From JAVBKX01 sp031553835 (GTDB lineage Bacteria > Bacteroidota > Bacteroidia > Bacteroidales > Azobacteroidaceae), in NCBI GenBank assembly GCA_031553835.1, contig JAVBKX010000047.1, positions 1 to 26,602 on the forward strand: 26,602 nt of DNA. The letters are read 5' to 3'. Position 1 is the first letter of the stretch, and every line of letters begins with the position of its first letter. The notes beneath the pieces were generated by a model, which was given only the letters and a program-made list of their open reading frames with translations, did not search any database and was not told where the DNA came from. Both the position numbers and the translations under genes were made by a program. Below, one piece after another: positions 1 through 7,304 of the stretch.

Positions 1-2
1 AT

Positions 3-423
3 GCTTTACTGCTAATGCGATTTTTTAGCAAGTTCGGCATTTCTCCGAACAAGCCTAAAAATCAGAAGATTTTCAAAGAACTATTGTTATTCGGCACTTT
101 AGCCGCATGAGAGATCATGAATGATGAACGAACTATTGTAATGTAATCACCATAAATAATAGAGGACATGATATGGGACGCCCTGGTCTTTCTCAAAAAA
201 CAGAAGAAGCCATGAAAGATTTTATGAGAACAGAAGATGGACAATCTTTTTTTTCTCAATTTGCTAAAAAAGGAGATGTTGTCGGAGGATATCAATTTCC
301 CACAGATAGTGAATTTAGGGATAAATATTGGGCGCCTATAATGAATCTTTTGAAGAGGCATTACGTTATAGAGAGGCATTTCACAAAGCGTTACTAGACG
401 CTCAAATACGATATAAAATATGA
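3..423 (+). pseudogene. Degenerate C-terminal remnant of an RHS/YD-type polymorphic toxin (5' end outside window)
   Basis: No single frame is open here, but protein-like stretches lie in series. Frame 3 reads from the window edge through FSKFGISPNKPKNQKIFKEL to a TGA at 108-110. Frame 2 then reads from about 128 through NVITINNRGHDMGRPGLSQK and QFAKKGDVVGGYQFPTDSEF (ATG at 173, stop by 397). Frame 1 reads GAYNESFEEALRYREAFHKA from about 325 to the TGA at 421-423. The simplest reading is one toxin domain broken by a nonsense codon and two frameshifts, near 137-146 and 325-331. The 74-aa frame-2 ORF (173-397) is the longest intact piece and an annotation pipeline may call it alone. The segments resemble the region after the RHS core in Bacteroidales secreted YD proteins, but that is recollection of family style, not a search result. 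The toxic activity cannot be named. Independent sequencing errors are the alternative explanation. Confidence 0.5.
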
Positions 424-986
424 GCCGTTTTTTATTAGTTGATAGTTTTATAGTATTTTATATTTTTTTGTTGATTATAGGTTGCAACAAGAGGAAAAAC
501 TTAAATAATGCGCAAGAGATCATTCTTTTATTAGACTCTACTGAATCAATAATTAATAATCCTAAGATGAGAATTGATATTGATAAAATAGTTTTCACTT
601 ATAATGATAGTATTGTAATGAGTAGGCATTATGGAGAGTCTGTACTTCAAAGTATATTTTTTAAGATGGATGATAATTATTACGAAAAGCGTATCACAAG
701 GACAATGTTGGGTGAATATACGGGTATAGATTCTATTTTAACACTAACACAAAAAGATACTTCATTTGTTTATTATTCAGGAATAGAGTTTTTCGCTTTA
801 GTAATGCAACTCACCCTGTCTGATTGTCAATATGAAATAAGTCACCATAATCAGGGGTATATGACCTCCAAAAGAAGTCTCTATGATACTGCTTATCAAG
901 AAATCTTTTTTTATGATAAAAACTATTTGATAGATAAATTTGTAAATACTTTCAAAGACAATAAATATGTTTACGTGAAAAAATAA
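420..986 (+). CDS. Small lipoprotein, candidate immunity protein of the preceding toxin
   Basis: This 188-aa protein has a hydrophobic N-terminus (FIVFYIFLLIIGC) with a lipobox-like IIGC at residues 19-22, so it is probably exported and lipid-anchored in the envelope. The rest is soluble, rich in Ile, Asp, Tyr and Lys, and without a motif I recognise. The ATG at 420 overlaps the TGA of the toxin remnant as ATGA, the arrangement expected for a toxin translationally coupled to its immunity gene. Base composition is much more AT-rich than the core genes: positions 541-600 contain only 13 G/C of 60. This is typical of immunity and other transferred genes. The immunity role is inferred from position, lipoprotein form and composition only. 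An unrelated accessory lipoprotein is possible. Confidence 0.6.
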   Translation: MSRFLLVDSFIVFYIFLLIIGCNKRKNLNNAQEIILLLDSTESIINNPKMRIDIDKIVFTYNDSIVMSRHYGESVLQSIFFKMDDNYYEKRITRTMLGEYTGIDSILTLTQKDTSFVYYSGIEFFALVMQLTLSDCQYEISHHNQGYMTSKRSLYDTAYQEIFFYDKNYLIDKFVNTFKDNKYVYVKK

Positions 987-1051
987 TTTCTCTCGTTCGT
1001 ATGGTATAAAAATGACTCATGTATCAAAATAACACTCTTAGAAATATAATT

Positions 1052-1255
1052 ATGAAAGTACAAATGAAACAAACGACAGCATTCTTGTTCATTATCGCAG
1101 TTCTGAACTGCCCCCAATGCATATCAGCTCAAAGCATTGAGATCAAACATCCGGGTTATTCCGGTATCTCCGGAAGCGGCAGCCATCCAGAAATATGTCA
1201 GCTATCCGGTCAGTTATTGTACTGGTATTCCCGACATTACCATTCCACTATATGA
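1052..1255 (+). pseudogene. Signal-peptide segment of the YD-repeat protein, out of frame with its body
   Basis: From the ATG at 1052 (or 1064; an earlier in-frame ATG is at 1019) this frame encodes a clear Sec signal peptide, MKQTTAFLFIIAVLN followed by CISAQ, with likely cleavage at SA|Q. It then runs into a nonsense reading of the next gene's 5' coding sequence and stops at 1255. The protein body sits one base further on in the next frame (from 1137). Skipping one nucleotide between about 1130 and 1150 joins the two, so the DNA carries one extra base or lacks two. No long homopolymer is present to suggest programmed slippage. This is either a real frameshift that silences export or a sequence error. 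No RBS-like sequence or promoter is recognisable upstream of 1019. Confidence 0.6.
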
Positions 1256-4200
1256 AATAAAGGTAGGAGATATTACCCTTCCCATCTCCCTGACTTATCA
1301 TTCATCCGGACTAAAGCCTCAAGAACCAAGTGGTTGTACAGGAACCGGGTGGACATTAAACGCAAATCCGGCTGTTACACGGGCTATAAAAGGTATTCCG
1401 GATGAAATCGATGGAAAAGGTTTTTTCTACCGGCCTTCTAACATTTATGACCAGGATTTTTTGAGAAAAGTGGTAATAGATGGTTCTCACGACATAGAAC
1501 CCGATTTGTTTTTTTATAAACTAACTACAAAAAGCGGACGCTGCATTCCCCGCAGTATCTCCGGATTTAGCGCATTTCCCTCTGAGAATATAAGTATATC
1601 AAGAATACAGAGCGATGGCAAAATTTCCATCACAGATGAAAATGGGATTAAATACATGTTTGGTGACAATACTAATAATCGGGAAATAACGACATGCTCG
1701 GGAGGAAACTACATTACTAATTGGCTATGCAGTACTATAACATCTCCCTTAACCGGTGCGAAAATTTCATTTACTTATGATGCATATCCATATTCAGAAG
1801 CTGACATTGGTTTTTCGGATGCTGTGATTATCGAAGACTGTATCGAAAAGGTGGGAGGACCGTCTCCTACTAAAACAACGATAATCAACGGAATAATCAA
1901 AACTGAGGAAATGCAAAACGATGGAAGCTGGAAAGCATTGTCGTTGGGAGTTCCTCCTTTCAGCTATAAAAAACTCTATGATCCGGGGAATGTAACCCAA
2001 AGAAAAATATCTGCAATATTATTTGACAATGGCCGCATTGATTTTTATATGAATGGGAAAAATCTTTCCAGAATGATTGTCAAGGATCAATCAGGCAATG
2101 AAATTCGTCGTATAGACTTCTTTGTTTCACGTTACAACTCAAATACAGAGTTAACAAAACTGGATTCGCTGAAAATATTAGCATCGGGATGTGACAGTCG
2201 CACTCTTATTATGGAATATAATGCTGTGAATAATGTCCCGCCCAAACTTACTAAAGCAATTGATCATTGGGGATTTTATAATGGATATCACACTGAAAAT
2301 GTGAATCAAAGATCTGCTGTTCCGTCATTCAAAACCATAGTAACCACGACCGAACAGGTTCTTCCATCGCGCCGGAATATAGAACAAACCATATCGGGAG
2401 CATACCGGAATCCCAATTTTACATACGCTCAAATAGGTTTATTATGGAAAATAACGGATAGCCAGGGAAGCGAAACAACGTTTACATACCATGGAAATAA
2501 CACTGCCATCAAAGGTCCTAAAGGCTGGCTTTGGGATGCCTACCTGATTTCGGTTGGAGGAGCACGTATCCAAAGTATAGAAGAAAAAGACACCAAAACC
2601 GGGGATATTTACTCTCGCACTTTTTATTATCATTATGTCGAGGATATCAATAACCCACAGGATTATAATACATATCCGGATTTTGGGGTCGCAAAATGTT
2701 TTATTGCTGATGACAATTATTGTTTTACTCAAACGAAGGCTCAATTAGACGGAGCTGTCGCAGATCATACTCCATGGGGAATACGTCCGGCAGCAGAAAG
2801 AAGTGATACTTATTCCCGTGTTCGCAGTTGGGGTTCCATGCCTCTGGATGATATAACTATCGGAGGCAGCCCGGTCATGTACAATTGTGTTACTGAGTTA
2901 CGAAGAAACAAACAAAGCTCTGAATCGCAAGTCGTAAAATACTATTACTACACTCCTGGAGTTGGTGCAAATAATGCCGGATGGGATGGGCCTTATCAGC
3001 CGGACCAATACAATATTTACCCGACAAAAAAATATACCAGGGATACCTCTATCCCTTTTGGACTGGATTATATGGAAGATATCATGTTGGGAAAACTCAT
3101 AAGAGAAGAATATTATAAAAATGGGACTGAATTAATTTCAAAAAAAGAATATAAATATGAGAGACAATATCCAGGTGACGGCTTTAGCATACAACGACCT
3201 TATCAGTCACAAACATTTAGTATTGCTTTTGAGGTGGACAAGAAATATAAAAATGAAAAATTCAATGTTAAATCCTGGAATATACTCGGAGGTTGGGTTG
3301 CTCTGACCCAAGAAACAACGACTCATATTTCTGATGGAAGAACCCTTATGACAGAAAAACGCTTTGAATACAATCAAACAGGGCATCACTATCCCATCAG
3401 ACAAGAAACTACCAACAGTTACAGCCAAACAATGATAGACATTTTCAAATATACAAATGATAATATAGATATTTTTCCGGAAAAATTGAATGGTGATCTT
3501 AATTATTATGGAGTATCCAATATACTCTTGGAACATAGGCATATCATAGGCAATGACACGGGTTATGTCCGAAAAAAATATACAGGAATACGTCCGGAGT
3601 ATGTCAAAAGTAAGTATCGTAAAGGATCTGTTTTTGATGTGGAATATACCTTCCACAAATACGACCATTACGGAAATCCGGTGGATGTGTCTGATAAAAG
3701 CGGAATACATACTTGCTTCCTTTGGGGCTACAATAACCAATACATGATCGCTCAAATTGAAAATGCAACTATAGCACAAGTATTAACAGCACTGGGAAAA
3801 AACGAAACGTGGCTACAAAACATGAGTGAACGCAATATACCGTTAGACAGCGAGCTACAATTAATTAATAGTTTGAGGGGAACATTGCCCAATTCTCAAA
3901 TTACCACTTACACCTATAAGCCATTATTGGGAATGAGTGCGGTTACCATGCCCGACGGAACAAAAAATCAATTTAAAATGGACAACTTCGGACGATTGAC
4001 GGAAACGGCCCGCATAGAAAACAATCAACCGAAAGTATTACAACAATATAAATATTTTACAGGAGGAAATATATTCGGGGTACAGGATCCATCCAATCCT
4101 AACCAATATTATTCCCCGATCAACTTTACCTGGGCGGAAAAGTATGAAAGCAATATATATACGATTGGTGCTGCCATGACATTCAAGGTAAAAGTAGAAG

Positions 4201-4406
4201 GAGGATCCAACAATCTGAAATACACTTGGAAACTAACTAATAATCAAGATGTTGTGCTCTCCCAAAAAGAAACAACGACAAACACCGTTCAATTAACTCC
4301 ACAAGCAGTATCTACTTCTGTCAAACAGAATCGATTGTATTGCCGTGTAAAAGATCAGATTACAAAGGAAGAGGTAGAAATTGTCACCTGGTTTTATGTA
4401 AAATAA
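1137..4406 (+). CDS. YD-repeat (RHS-like) cell-surface protein, frameshifted from its signal peptide
   Basis: The protein is about 1089 aa from the TTG at 1137, but the natural start is the signal peptide in the other frame (ATG near 1052). The N-terminus has the signature of Bacteroidales YD proteins: PVSPEAAAIQKY, then PVSYCTGIPDITIPLYEI, then LPISLTYHSSGLK and GTGWTLNA within the first 80 residues. A long beta-rich body follows. A recognisable YD unit lies near residues 925-965 (TYTYKPLLGMSAVTMPDGT, then NFGRLTETA). The C-terminal 90 residues look like an Ig/PKD-type beta-sandwich (KYTWKLTNN, YCRVKD). The RHS-associated core and a toxin tail, present in full-length polymorphic toxins, are absent, so this is a toxin-less surface or scaffold-type member. 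It may be a paralogue of the toxin whose tail begins the window. Its partner is unknown. Transcription probably ends at the hairpin at 4453-4500. Confidence 0.75.
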   Translation: MRSNIRVIPVSPEAAAIQKYVSYPVSYCTGIPDITIPLYEIKVGDITLPISLTYHSSGLKPQEPSGCTGTGWTLNANPAVTRAIKGIPDEIDGKGFFYRPSNIYDQDFLRKVVIDGSHDIEPDLFFYKLTTKSGRCIPRSISGFSAFPSENISISRIQSDGKISITDENGIKYMFGDNTNNREITTCSGGNYITNWLCSTITSPLTGAKISFTYDAYPYSEADIGFSDAVIIEDCIEKVGGPSPTKTTIINGIIKTEEMQNDGSWKALSLGVPPFSYKKLYDPGNVTQRKISAILFDNGRIDFYMNGKNLSRMIVKDQSGNEIRRIDFFVSRYNSNTELTKLDSLKILASGCDSRTLIMEYNAVNNVPPKLTKAIDHWGFYNGYHTENVNQRSAVPSFKTIVTTTEQVLPSRRNIEQTISGAYRNPNFTYAQIGLLWKITDSQGSETTFTYHGNNTAIKGPKGWLWDAYLISVGGARIQSIEEKDTKTGDIYSRTFYYHYVEDINNPQDYNTYPDFGVAKCFIADDNYCFTQTKAQLDGAVADHTPWGIRPAAERSDTYSRVRSWGSMPLDDITIGGSPVMYNCVTELRRNKQSSESQVVKYYYYTPGVGANNAGWDGPYQPDQYNIYPTKKYTRDTSIPFGLDYMEDIMLGKLIREEYYKNGTELISKKEYKYERQYPGDGFSIQRPYQSQTFSIAFEVDKKYKNEKFNVKSWNILGGWVALTQETTTHISDGRTLMTEKRFEYNQTGHHYPIRQETTNSYSQTMIDIFKYTNDNIDIFPEKLNGDLNYYGVSNILLEHRHIIGNDTGYVRKKYTGIRPEYVKSKYRKGSVFDVEYTFHKYDHYGNPVDVSDKSGIHTCFLWGYNNQYMIAQIENATIAQVLTALGKNETWLQNMSERNIPLDSELQLINSLRGTLPNSQITTYTYKPLLGMSAVTMPDGTKNQFKMDNFGRLTETARIENNQPKVLQQYKYFTGGNIFGVQDPSNPNQYYSPINFTWAEKYESNIYTIGAAMTFKVKVEGGSNNLKYTWKLTNNQDVVLSQKETTTNTVQLTPQAVSTSVKQNRLYCRVKDQITKEEVEIVTWFYVK

Positions 4407-4452
4407 TTTCAAGATCCGTAACCTCTGAGAGATAGAGGCGGGCATTGGGGGA

Positions 4453-4500
4453 AATAAAAAAGCAACTATTTGAAATTCAAATAATTGCTTTTTTATTTTT
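4453..4500. terminator. Bidirectional intrinsic-type terminator between YD protein and tRNA-Pro
   Basis: Two 20-nt arms (4453-4472 and 4478-4497) are reverse complements at 19 of 20 positions around a 5-nt loop. They have A-rich outer flanks on the left and a T-run on the right. The core pairs AAGCAA with TTGCTT. The hairpin can end the YD gene on the plus strand and, because A/T flanks exist on both sides, tRNA-Pro on the minus strand, whose 3' end is at 4502. A smaller hairpin (CCTCT/AGAGG, 4422-4438) lies just upstream. Confidence 0.75.
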
Positions 4501-4501
4501 G

Positions 4502-4576
4502 TCGGGGTACCAGGATTCGAACCTGGGACCCCCTGCTCCCAAAGCAGGTGCGCTAGCCGGGCTGCGCTACACCCCG
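4502..4576 (-). tRNA. tRNA-Pro, anticodon UGG
   Basis: Read on the minus strand, the gene starts CGGGGTG and ends TACCCCG plus discriminator A, giving a 7-bp acceptor stem that closes on a G-T pair. The D arm contains TAGCGCAGCCCGGCTAGCGC. The anticodon arm is CCTGC-TTTGGGA-GCAGG with anticodon TGG. The T arm has GGTTCGAATCC. The 3' CCA is not encoded. It reads the Pro CCN codons and stands alone between the accessory block and serC. The plus-strand ORF across it is spurious. Confidence 0.95.
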
Positions 4577-4659
4577 ATCGTATTTTGCGAGTGCAAAGGT
4601 AAATACATTTTATTTATTTTCCAAATATTGAAAGTTTAGTTTCAAAATAATTTACAAAT

Positions 4660-4693
4660 TGTTGTTCGGTCAGTAAAAAAAATTGTAATTTCG
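4660..4693 (+). promoter_or_regulatory. Probable Bacteroidetes-type promoter for serC
   Basis: TAATTTCG at 4686-4693 matches the Bacteroidetes -7 consensus TAnnTTTG at all but one position. A TTG at 4662-4664 sits about 21 nt upstream as a candidate -33 box. This predicts a leader of roughly 35 nt before the ATG at 4735. The match is imperfect and unsupported by data. Confidence 0.4.
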
Positions 4694-4734
4694 CAGATCG
4701 AAAGTTCTAAGTATAACATCTAATTTTTATAGGC

Positions 4735-5805
4735 ATGAAGAAATATAATTTCAATGCAGGTCCCTCTATTTTACCGCAAAGCACGATTGAAGAAACTGCG
4801 AAAGCTATTTTGGATTTCAACCAGTCGGGACTGTCCCTTATGGAAATCAGCCATCGGAGTAAAGACTTCGAAGCGGTGATGGATGAAGCCGTTGCACTAT
4901 TCAAAGAATTACTATCCATTCCGGAAGGTTACTCGGTTTTATTCCTTGGCGGCGGGGCCAGCCTGCAATTTTGTATGGTGCCTTACAACTTGCTGGAAAA
5001 GAAAGCAGCCTATCTCAATACCGGGACATGGGCAAGCAAAGCATTAAAAGAAGCAAAATTATTTGGTGAAGTGATCGAGGTCGCTTCTTCCAAAGACAAA
5101 AATTTTTCTTATATCCCTAAAGACTTTAGTATTCCGGCTGATGCCGATTACTTCCATATTACTACTAATAATACGATCTTTGGAACAGAACTTCGCAAAG
5201 ATATAGATTCTCAGGTTCCACTGGTCGCAGACATGTCGTCAGACATCTTCTCCCGTCCGGTAGATATTTCCAAATACGGCCTTATTTACGGAGGAGCGCA
5301 AAAAAACCTGGCTCCGGCCGGAGTTACTTTTGTCATTGTAAAAGATGAATTGCTCGGCAAAATGAGTCGTCCTATTCCCACCATGTTGGATTACCGTACA
5401 CATATTAAAGACGGTTCCATGTTCAACACTCCTCCTGTAGTTCCTATCTACGCTGCATTACAAACCTTAAAATGGTTAAAGCAATTAGGAGGCGTCAGCG
5501 CGATGGAAAAACGGAACATTGAAAAAGCATCCATTCTTTATGATGAAATCGACCGGAATAGCTTATTTAAAGGAACTGCCGCTAAGGAAGATCGCTCTTT
5601 AATGAATATCTGTTTTGTGATGAATGACGGATACGAAGCATTAGAACCTGAATTTCAACGATTTGCATCTCAACGAGGCATGATAGGAATTAAAGGACAC
5701 CGTTCTGTCGGAGGATTCCGCGCATCCACATACAATGCACTCCCGGCAGAAAGCGTACAAGCATTAGTAAATGCAATGAAAGAATTCGAAAAAGAACATC
5801 AATAA
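4735..5805 (+). CDS. serC: Phosphoserine aminotransferase
   Basis: This PLP enzyme transaminates 3-phosphohydroxypyruvate with glutamate to give O-phosphoserine, the second step of serine synthesis, and also acts in B6 synthesis. The 356-aa length is normal for SerC. The N-terminus YNFNAGPSILP is the family hallmark. GGGASLQF (72-79) belongs to the PLP-phosphate site, and the Schiff-base lysine is K190 in GGAQKNLAPAG. The C-terminal GHRSVGGFRASTYNALP is the usual substrate-binding tail. The ATG at 4735 is the only reasonable start. In many relatives serC is followed by serA. Here the next gene is pgk, across a palindromic repeat, so serine synthesis is only partly represented. Both enzymes sit around 3-phosphoglycerate. 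Confidence 0.97.
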   Translation: MKKYNFNAGPSILPQSTIEETAKAILDFNQSGLSLMEISHRSKDFEAVMDEAVALFKELLSIPEGYSVLFLGGGASLQFCMVPYNLLEKKAAYLNTGTWASKALKEAKLFGEVIEVASSKDKNFSYIPKDFSIPADADYFHITTNNTIFGTELRKDIDSQVPLVADMSSDIFSRPVDISKYGLIYGGAQKNLAPAGVTFVIVKDELLGKMSRPIPTMLDYRTHIKDGSMFNTPPVVPIYAALQTLKWLKQLGGVSAMEKRNIEKASILYDEIDRNSLFKGTAAKEDRSLMNICFVMNDGYEALEPEFQRFASQRGMIGIKGHRSVGGFRASTYNALPAESVQALVNAMKEFEKEHQ

Positions 5806-5816
5806 TTAATAAATAT

Positions 5817-5909
5817 GGAAGTTAGAAGAAGTTAGAGGTCGTTAGAAGAATATTAAAGGAAAAACATTCTACGTATTCTTCTAACTACTTCTGACTACTT
5901 CTAACTTCC
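5817..5909. repeat. Imperfect palindrome made of 10-nt GTTA-phased units (copy 1, serC-pgk gap)
   Basis: Arms 5817-5851 and 5875-5909 are reverse complements at 31 of 35 positions around a 23-nt loop. Each arm contains three near-tandem 10-mers: GTTAGAAGAA, GTTAGAGGTC, GTTAGAAGAA on the left, and CTTCTAACTA, CTTCTGACTA, CTTCTAACTT on the right. GTTA therefore recurs exactly every 10 nt (5821, 5831, 5841). The element fills nearly the whole intergenic gap, starting 11 nt after the serC stop and ending 20 nt before the pgk ATG. It could act as an RNA hairpin (attenuation, processing), a protein-binding array or a REP-like mobile repeat. The left arm matches copy 2 at 24 of 33 positions. Confidence 0.85.
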
Positions 5910-5929
5910 TCTAATTCCTCAAATAAACT

Positions 5930-7192
5930 ATGCAAACAATTGACAAATTCAACTTTGCCGGAAGCAAAGCTTTTGTGAGAGTAGATTTCAATGTTCCATT
6001 GAACGAAAAGTTTGAAATTACAGACGATACCCGTATTCGTGCTGCAATGCCAACCTTGAAAAAAATTATTGCCGATGGCGGTAGCCTCATTATCGGATCA
6101 CATTTGGGACGGCCTAAAGGTCCGGCTAATGAATTTTCTTTAAAACACATTTTGCCCCGCGTATCGGAATTATTAGGTATTAATGTACAATTTGCCGATG
6201 ACTGTATGGGCAAACAAGCAGAAGAAAAATCTGCTGCATTAAAACCGGGAGAAGCCCTGATGCTCGAAAACCTGCGTTTCTATGCTGAAGAAGAAGGCAA
6301 ACCGAGGGGAATCGCCAAAGACGCTCCCGAAGAAGAAATGGCAGCTGCGAAAAAAGCCGTAAAAGCCAGTCAGAAAGAGTTTACAAAAAAATTAGCTTCT
6401 TATGCTACCGTATATGTAAATGACGCTTTCGGGACTGCTCACCGTGCCCATGCTTCCACTGCATTGATCGCCGATTATTTTGATGTAGATCACAAATTAT
6501 TCGGCTATCTGATGCAAAAAGAAATCGATGCCGTCGAAAAAGTAATGAAAGATACCGCCCGTCCGTTTACCGCTATTATGGGAGGTTCTAAAGTTTCTTC
6601 CAAAATCGATATCATCAACAATTTATTGGGCAAAGTTGACAACCTGATCATTGCCGGAGGCATGACCTATACTTTCACCAAAGCATTGGGCGGAACTATC
6701 GGAAAATCCATTTGCGAAGACGACAAATTAGACCTTGCATTGGAACTGATTAAAACAGCCAAAGAAAAAAATGTCAACCTGGTGTTGGCCGTTGACGCTA
6801 AAATTGCCGATGATTTTAACAATGATGCTAAAACGCAATTTGTAGAAGTAAATGCTATTCCCGATGGTTGGGAAGGATTGGATATCGGACCGAAAACCGA
6901 ACAAATTTTCGGAGATGTAATCCGCAAATCTAAAACAATCTTATGGAATGGCCCTACAGGTGTGTTCGAATTTGAAAATTTTACACACGGTTCACGTTCA
7001 GTGGCTGATGCTATTGTAGATGCTACCCAAAACGGAGCTTTCTCTCTCGTCGGAGGCGGAGATTCTGTCGCTTGTGTTAATAAATTCGGCTTAGCCGATC
7101 AGGTATCGTATGTATCGACAGGTGGCGGCGCTTTACTCGAATTTATCGAAGGACGCGAATTGCCGGGAATCAAAGCAATCCGGGGCTATTAA
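5930..7192 (+). CDS. pgk: Phosphoglycerate kinase
   Basis: This cytoplasmic glycolytic enzyme transfers phosphate from 1,3-bisphosphoglycerate to ADP, giving ATP and 3-phosphoglycerate. The 420-aa length is normal. The N-domain substrate motifs are FVRVDFNVPL (about 15-24) and GSHLGRPKG, followed by YVNDAFGTAHRAHAS. The C-domain nucleotide motifs are IMGGSKVSSK and GGGDS (375-379), and STGGGALLEFIEG closes the fold. Start ATG 5930 gives the expected N-terminus. The gene is bracketed by the two related palindromic repeats, so its message may begin or end in, or be processed at, these hairpins. I see no other convincing promoter in the 124-nt upstream gap. Confidence 0.98.
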   Translation: MQTIDKFNFAGSKAFVRVDFNVPLNEKFEITDDTRIRAAMPTLKKIIADGGSLIIGSHLGRPKGPANEFSLKHILPRVSELLGINVQFADDCMGKQAEEKSAALKPGEALMLENLRFYAEEEGKPRGIAKDAPEEEMAAAKKAVKASQKEFTKKLASYATVYVNDAFGTAHRAHASTALIADYFDVDHKLFGYLMQKEIDAVEKVMKDTARPFTAIMGGSKVSSKIDIINNLLGKVDNLIIAGGMTYTFTKALGGTIGKSICEDDKLDLALELIKTAKEKNVNLVLAVDAKIADDFNNDAKTQFVEVNAIPDGWEGLDIGPKTEQIFGDVIRKSKTILWNGPTGVFEFENFTHGSRSVADAIVDATQNGAFSLVGGGDSVACVNKFGLADQVSYVSTGGGALLEFIEGRELPGIKAIRGY

Positions 7193-7197
7193 CATTT

Positions 7198-7291
7198 GAA
7201 GTTAAAGGGAGTTAGACGCAGTTATTGGAAGTAAAAACTACCTGTAACTTCTTCTAACTCCCAATAATTGCTTTTAATTCCCTTTCACTCC
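7198..7291. repeat. Imperfect palindrome made of 10-nt GTTA-phased units (copy 2, pgk-helicase gap)
   Basis: Arms 7198-7237 and 7252-7291 are reverse complements at 31 of 40 positions around a 14-nt loop. The left arm again shows units GTTAAAGGGA, GTTAGACGCA, GTTATTGGAA (7201, 7211, 7221). The right arm shows complementary TAAC, TAAC, TAAT, TAAT, TCAC at 10-nt steps (7245, 7255, 7265, 7275, 7285). The element begins 5 nt after the pgk stop and ends 13 nt before the helicase ATG. Same family as copy 1, but diverged. It may double as the pgk terminator, although no clean T-run follows. Confidence 0.8.
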
Positions 7292-7304
7292 CATAATTTT
7301 TGCC

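Noticed and set aside
3207..3779. 190-aa minus-strand ORF inside the YD protein
   Set aside because: It lies fully antisense to a conserved long frame and shows no domain or start context.
4422..4438. Small CCTCT/AGAGG hairpin after the YD gene
   Set aside because: It has a five-base stem without a T-run; the 4453-4500 hairpin is the likelier terminator.
4445..4639. Plus-strand ORF containing SGYQDSNLGPPAPKAGAL
   Set aside because: It is the antisense reading of the tRNA-Pro gene, a well-known false ORF pattern.
5817..7291. Possible CRISPR-like array around pgk
   Set aside because: The units are 10 nt, imperfect, inverted and lack unique spacers of 30-40 nt; no cas genes are present.
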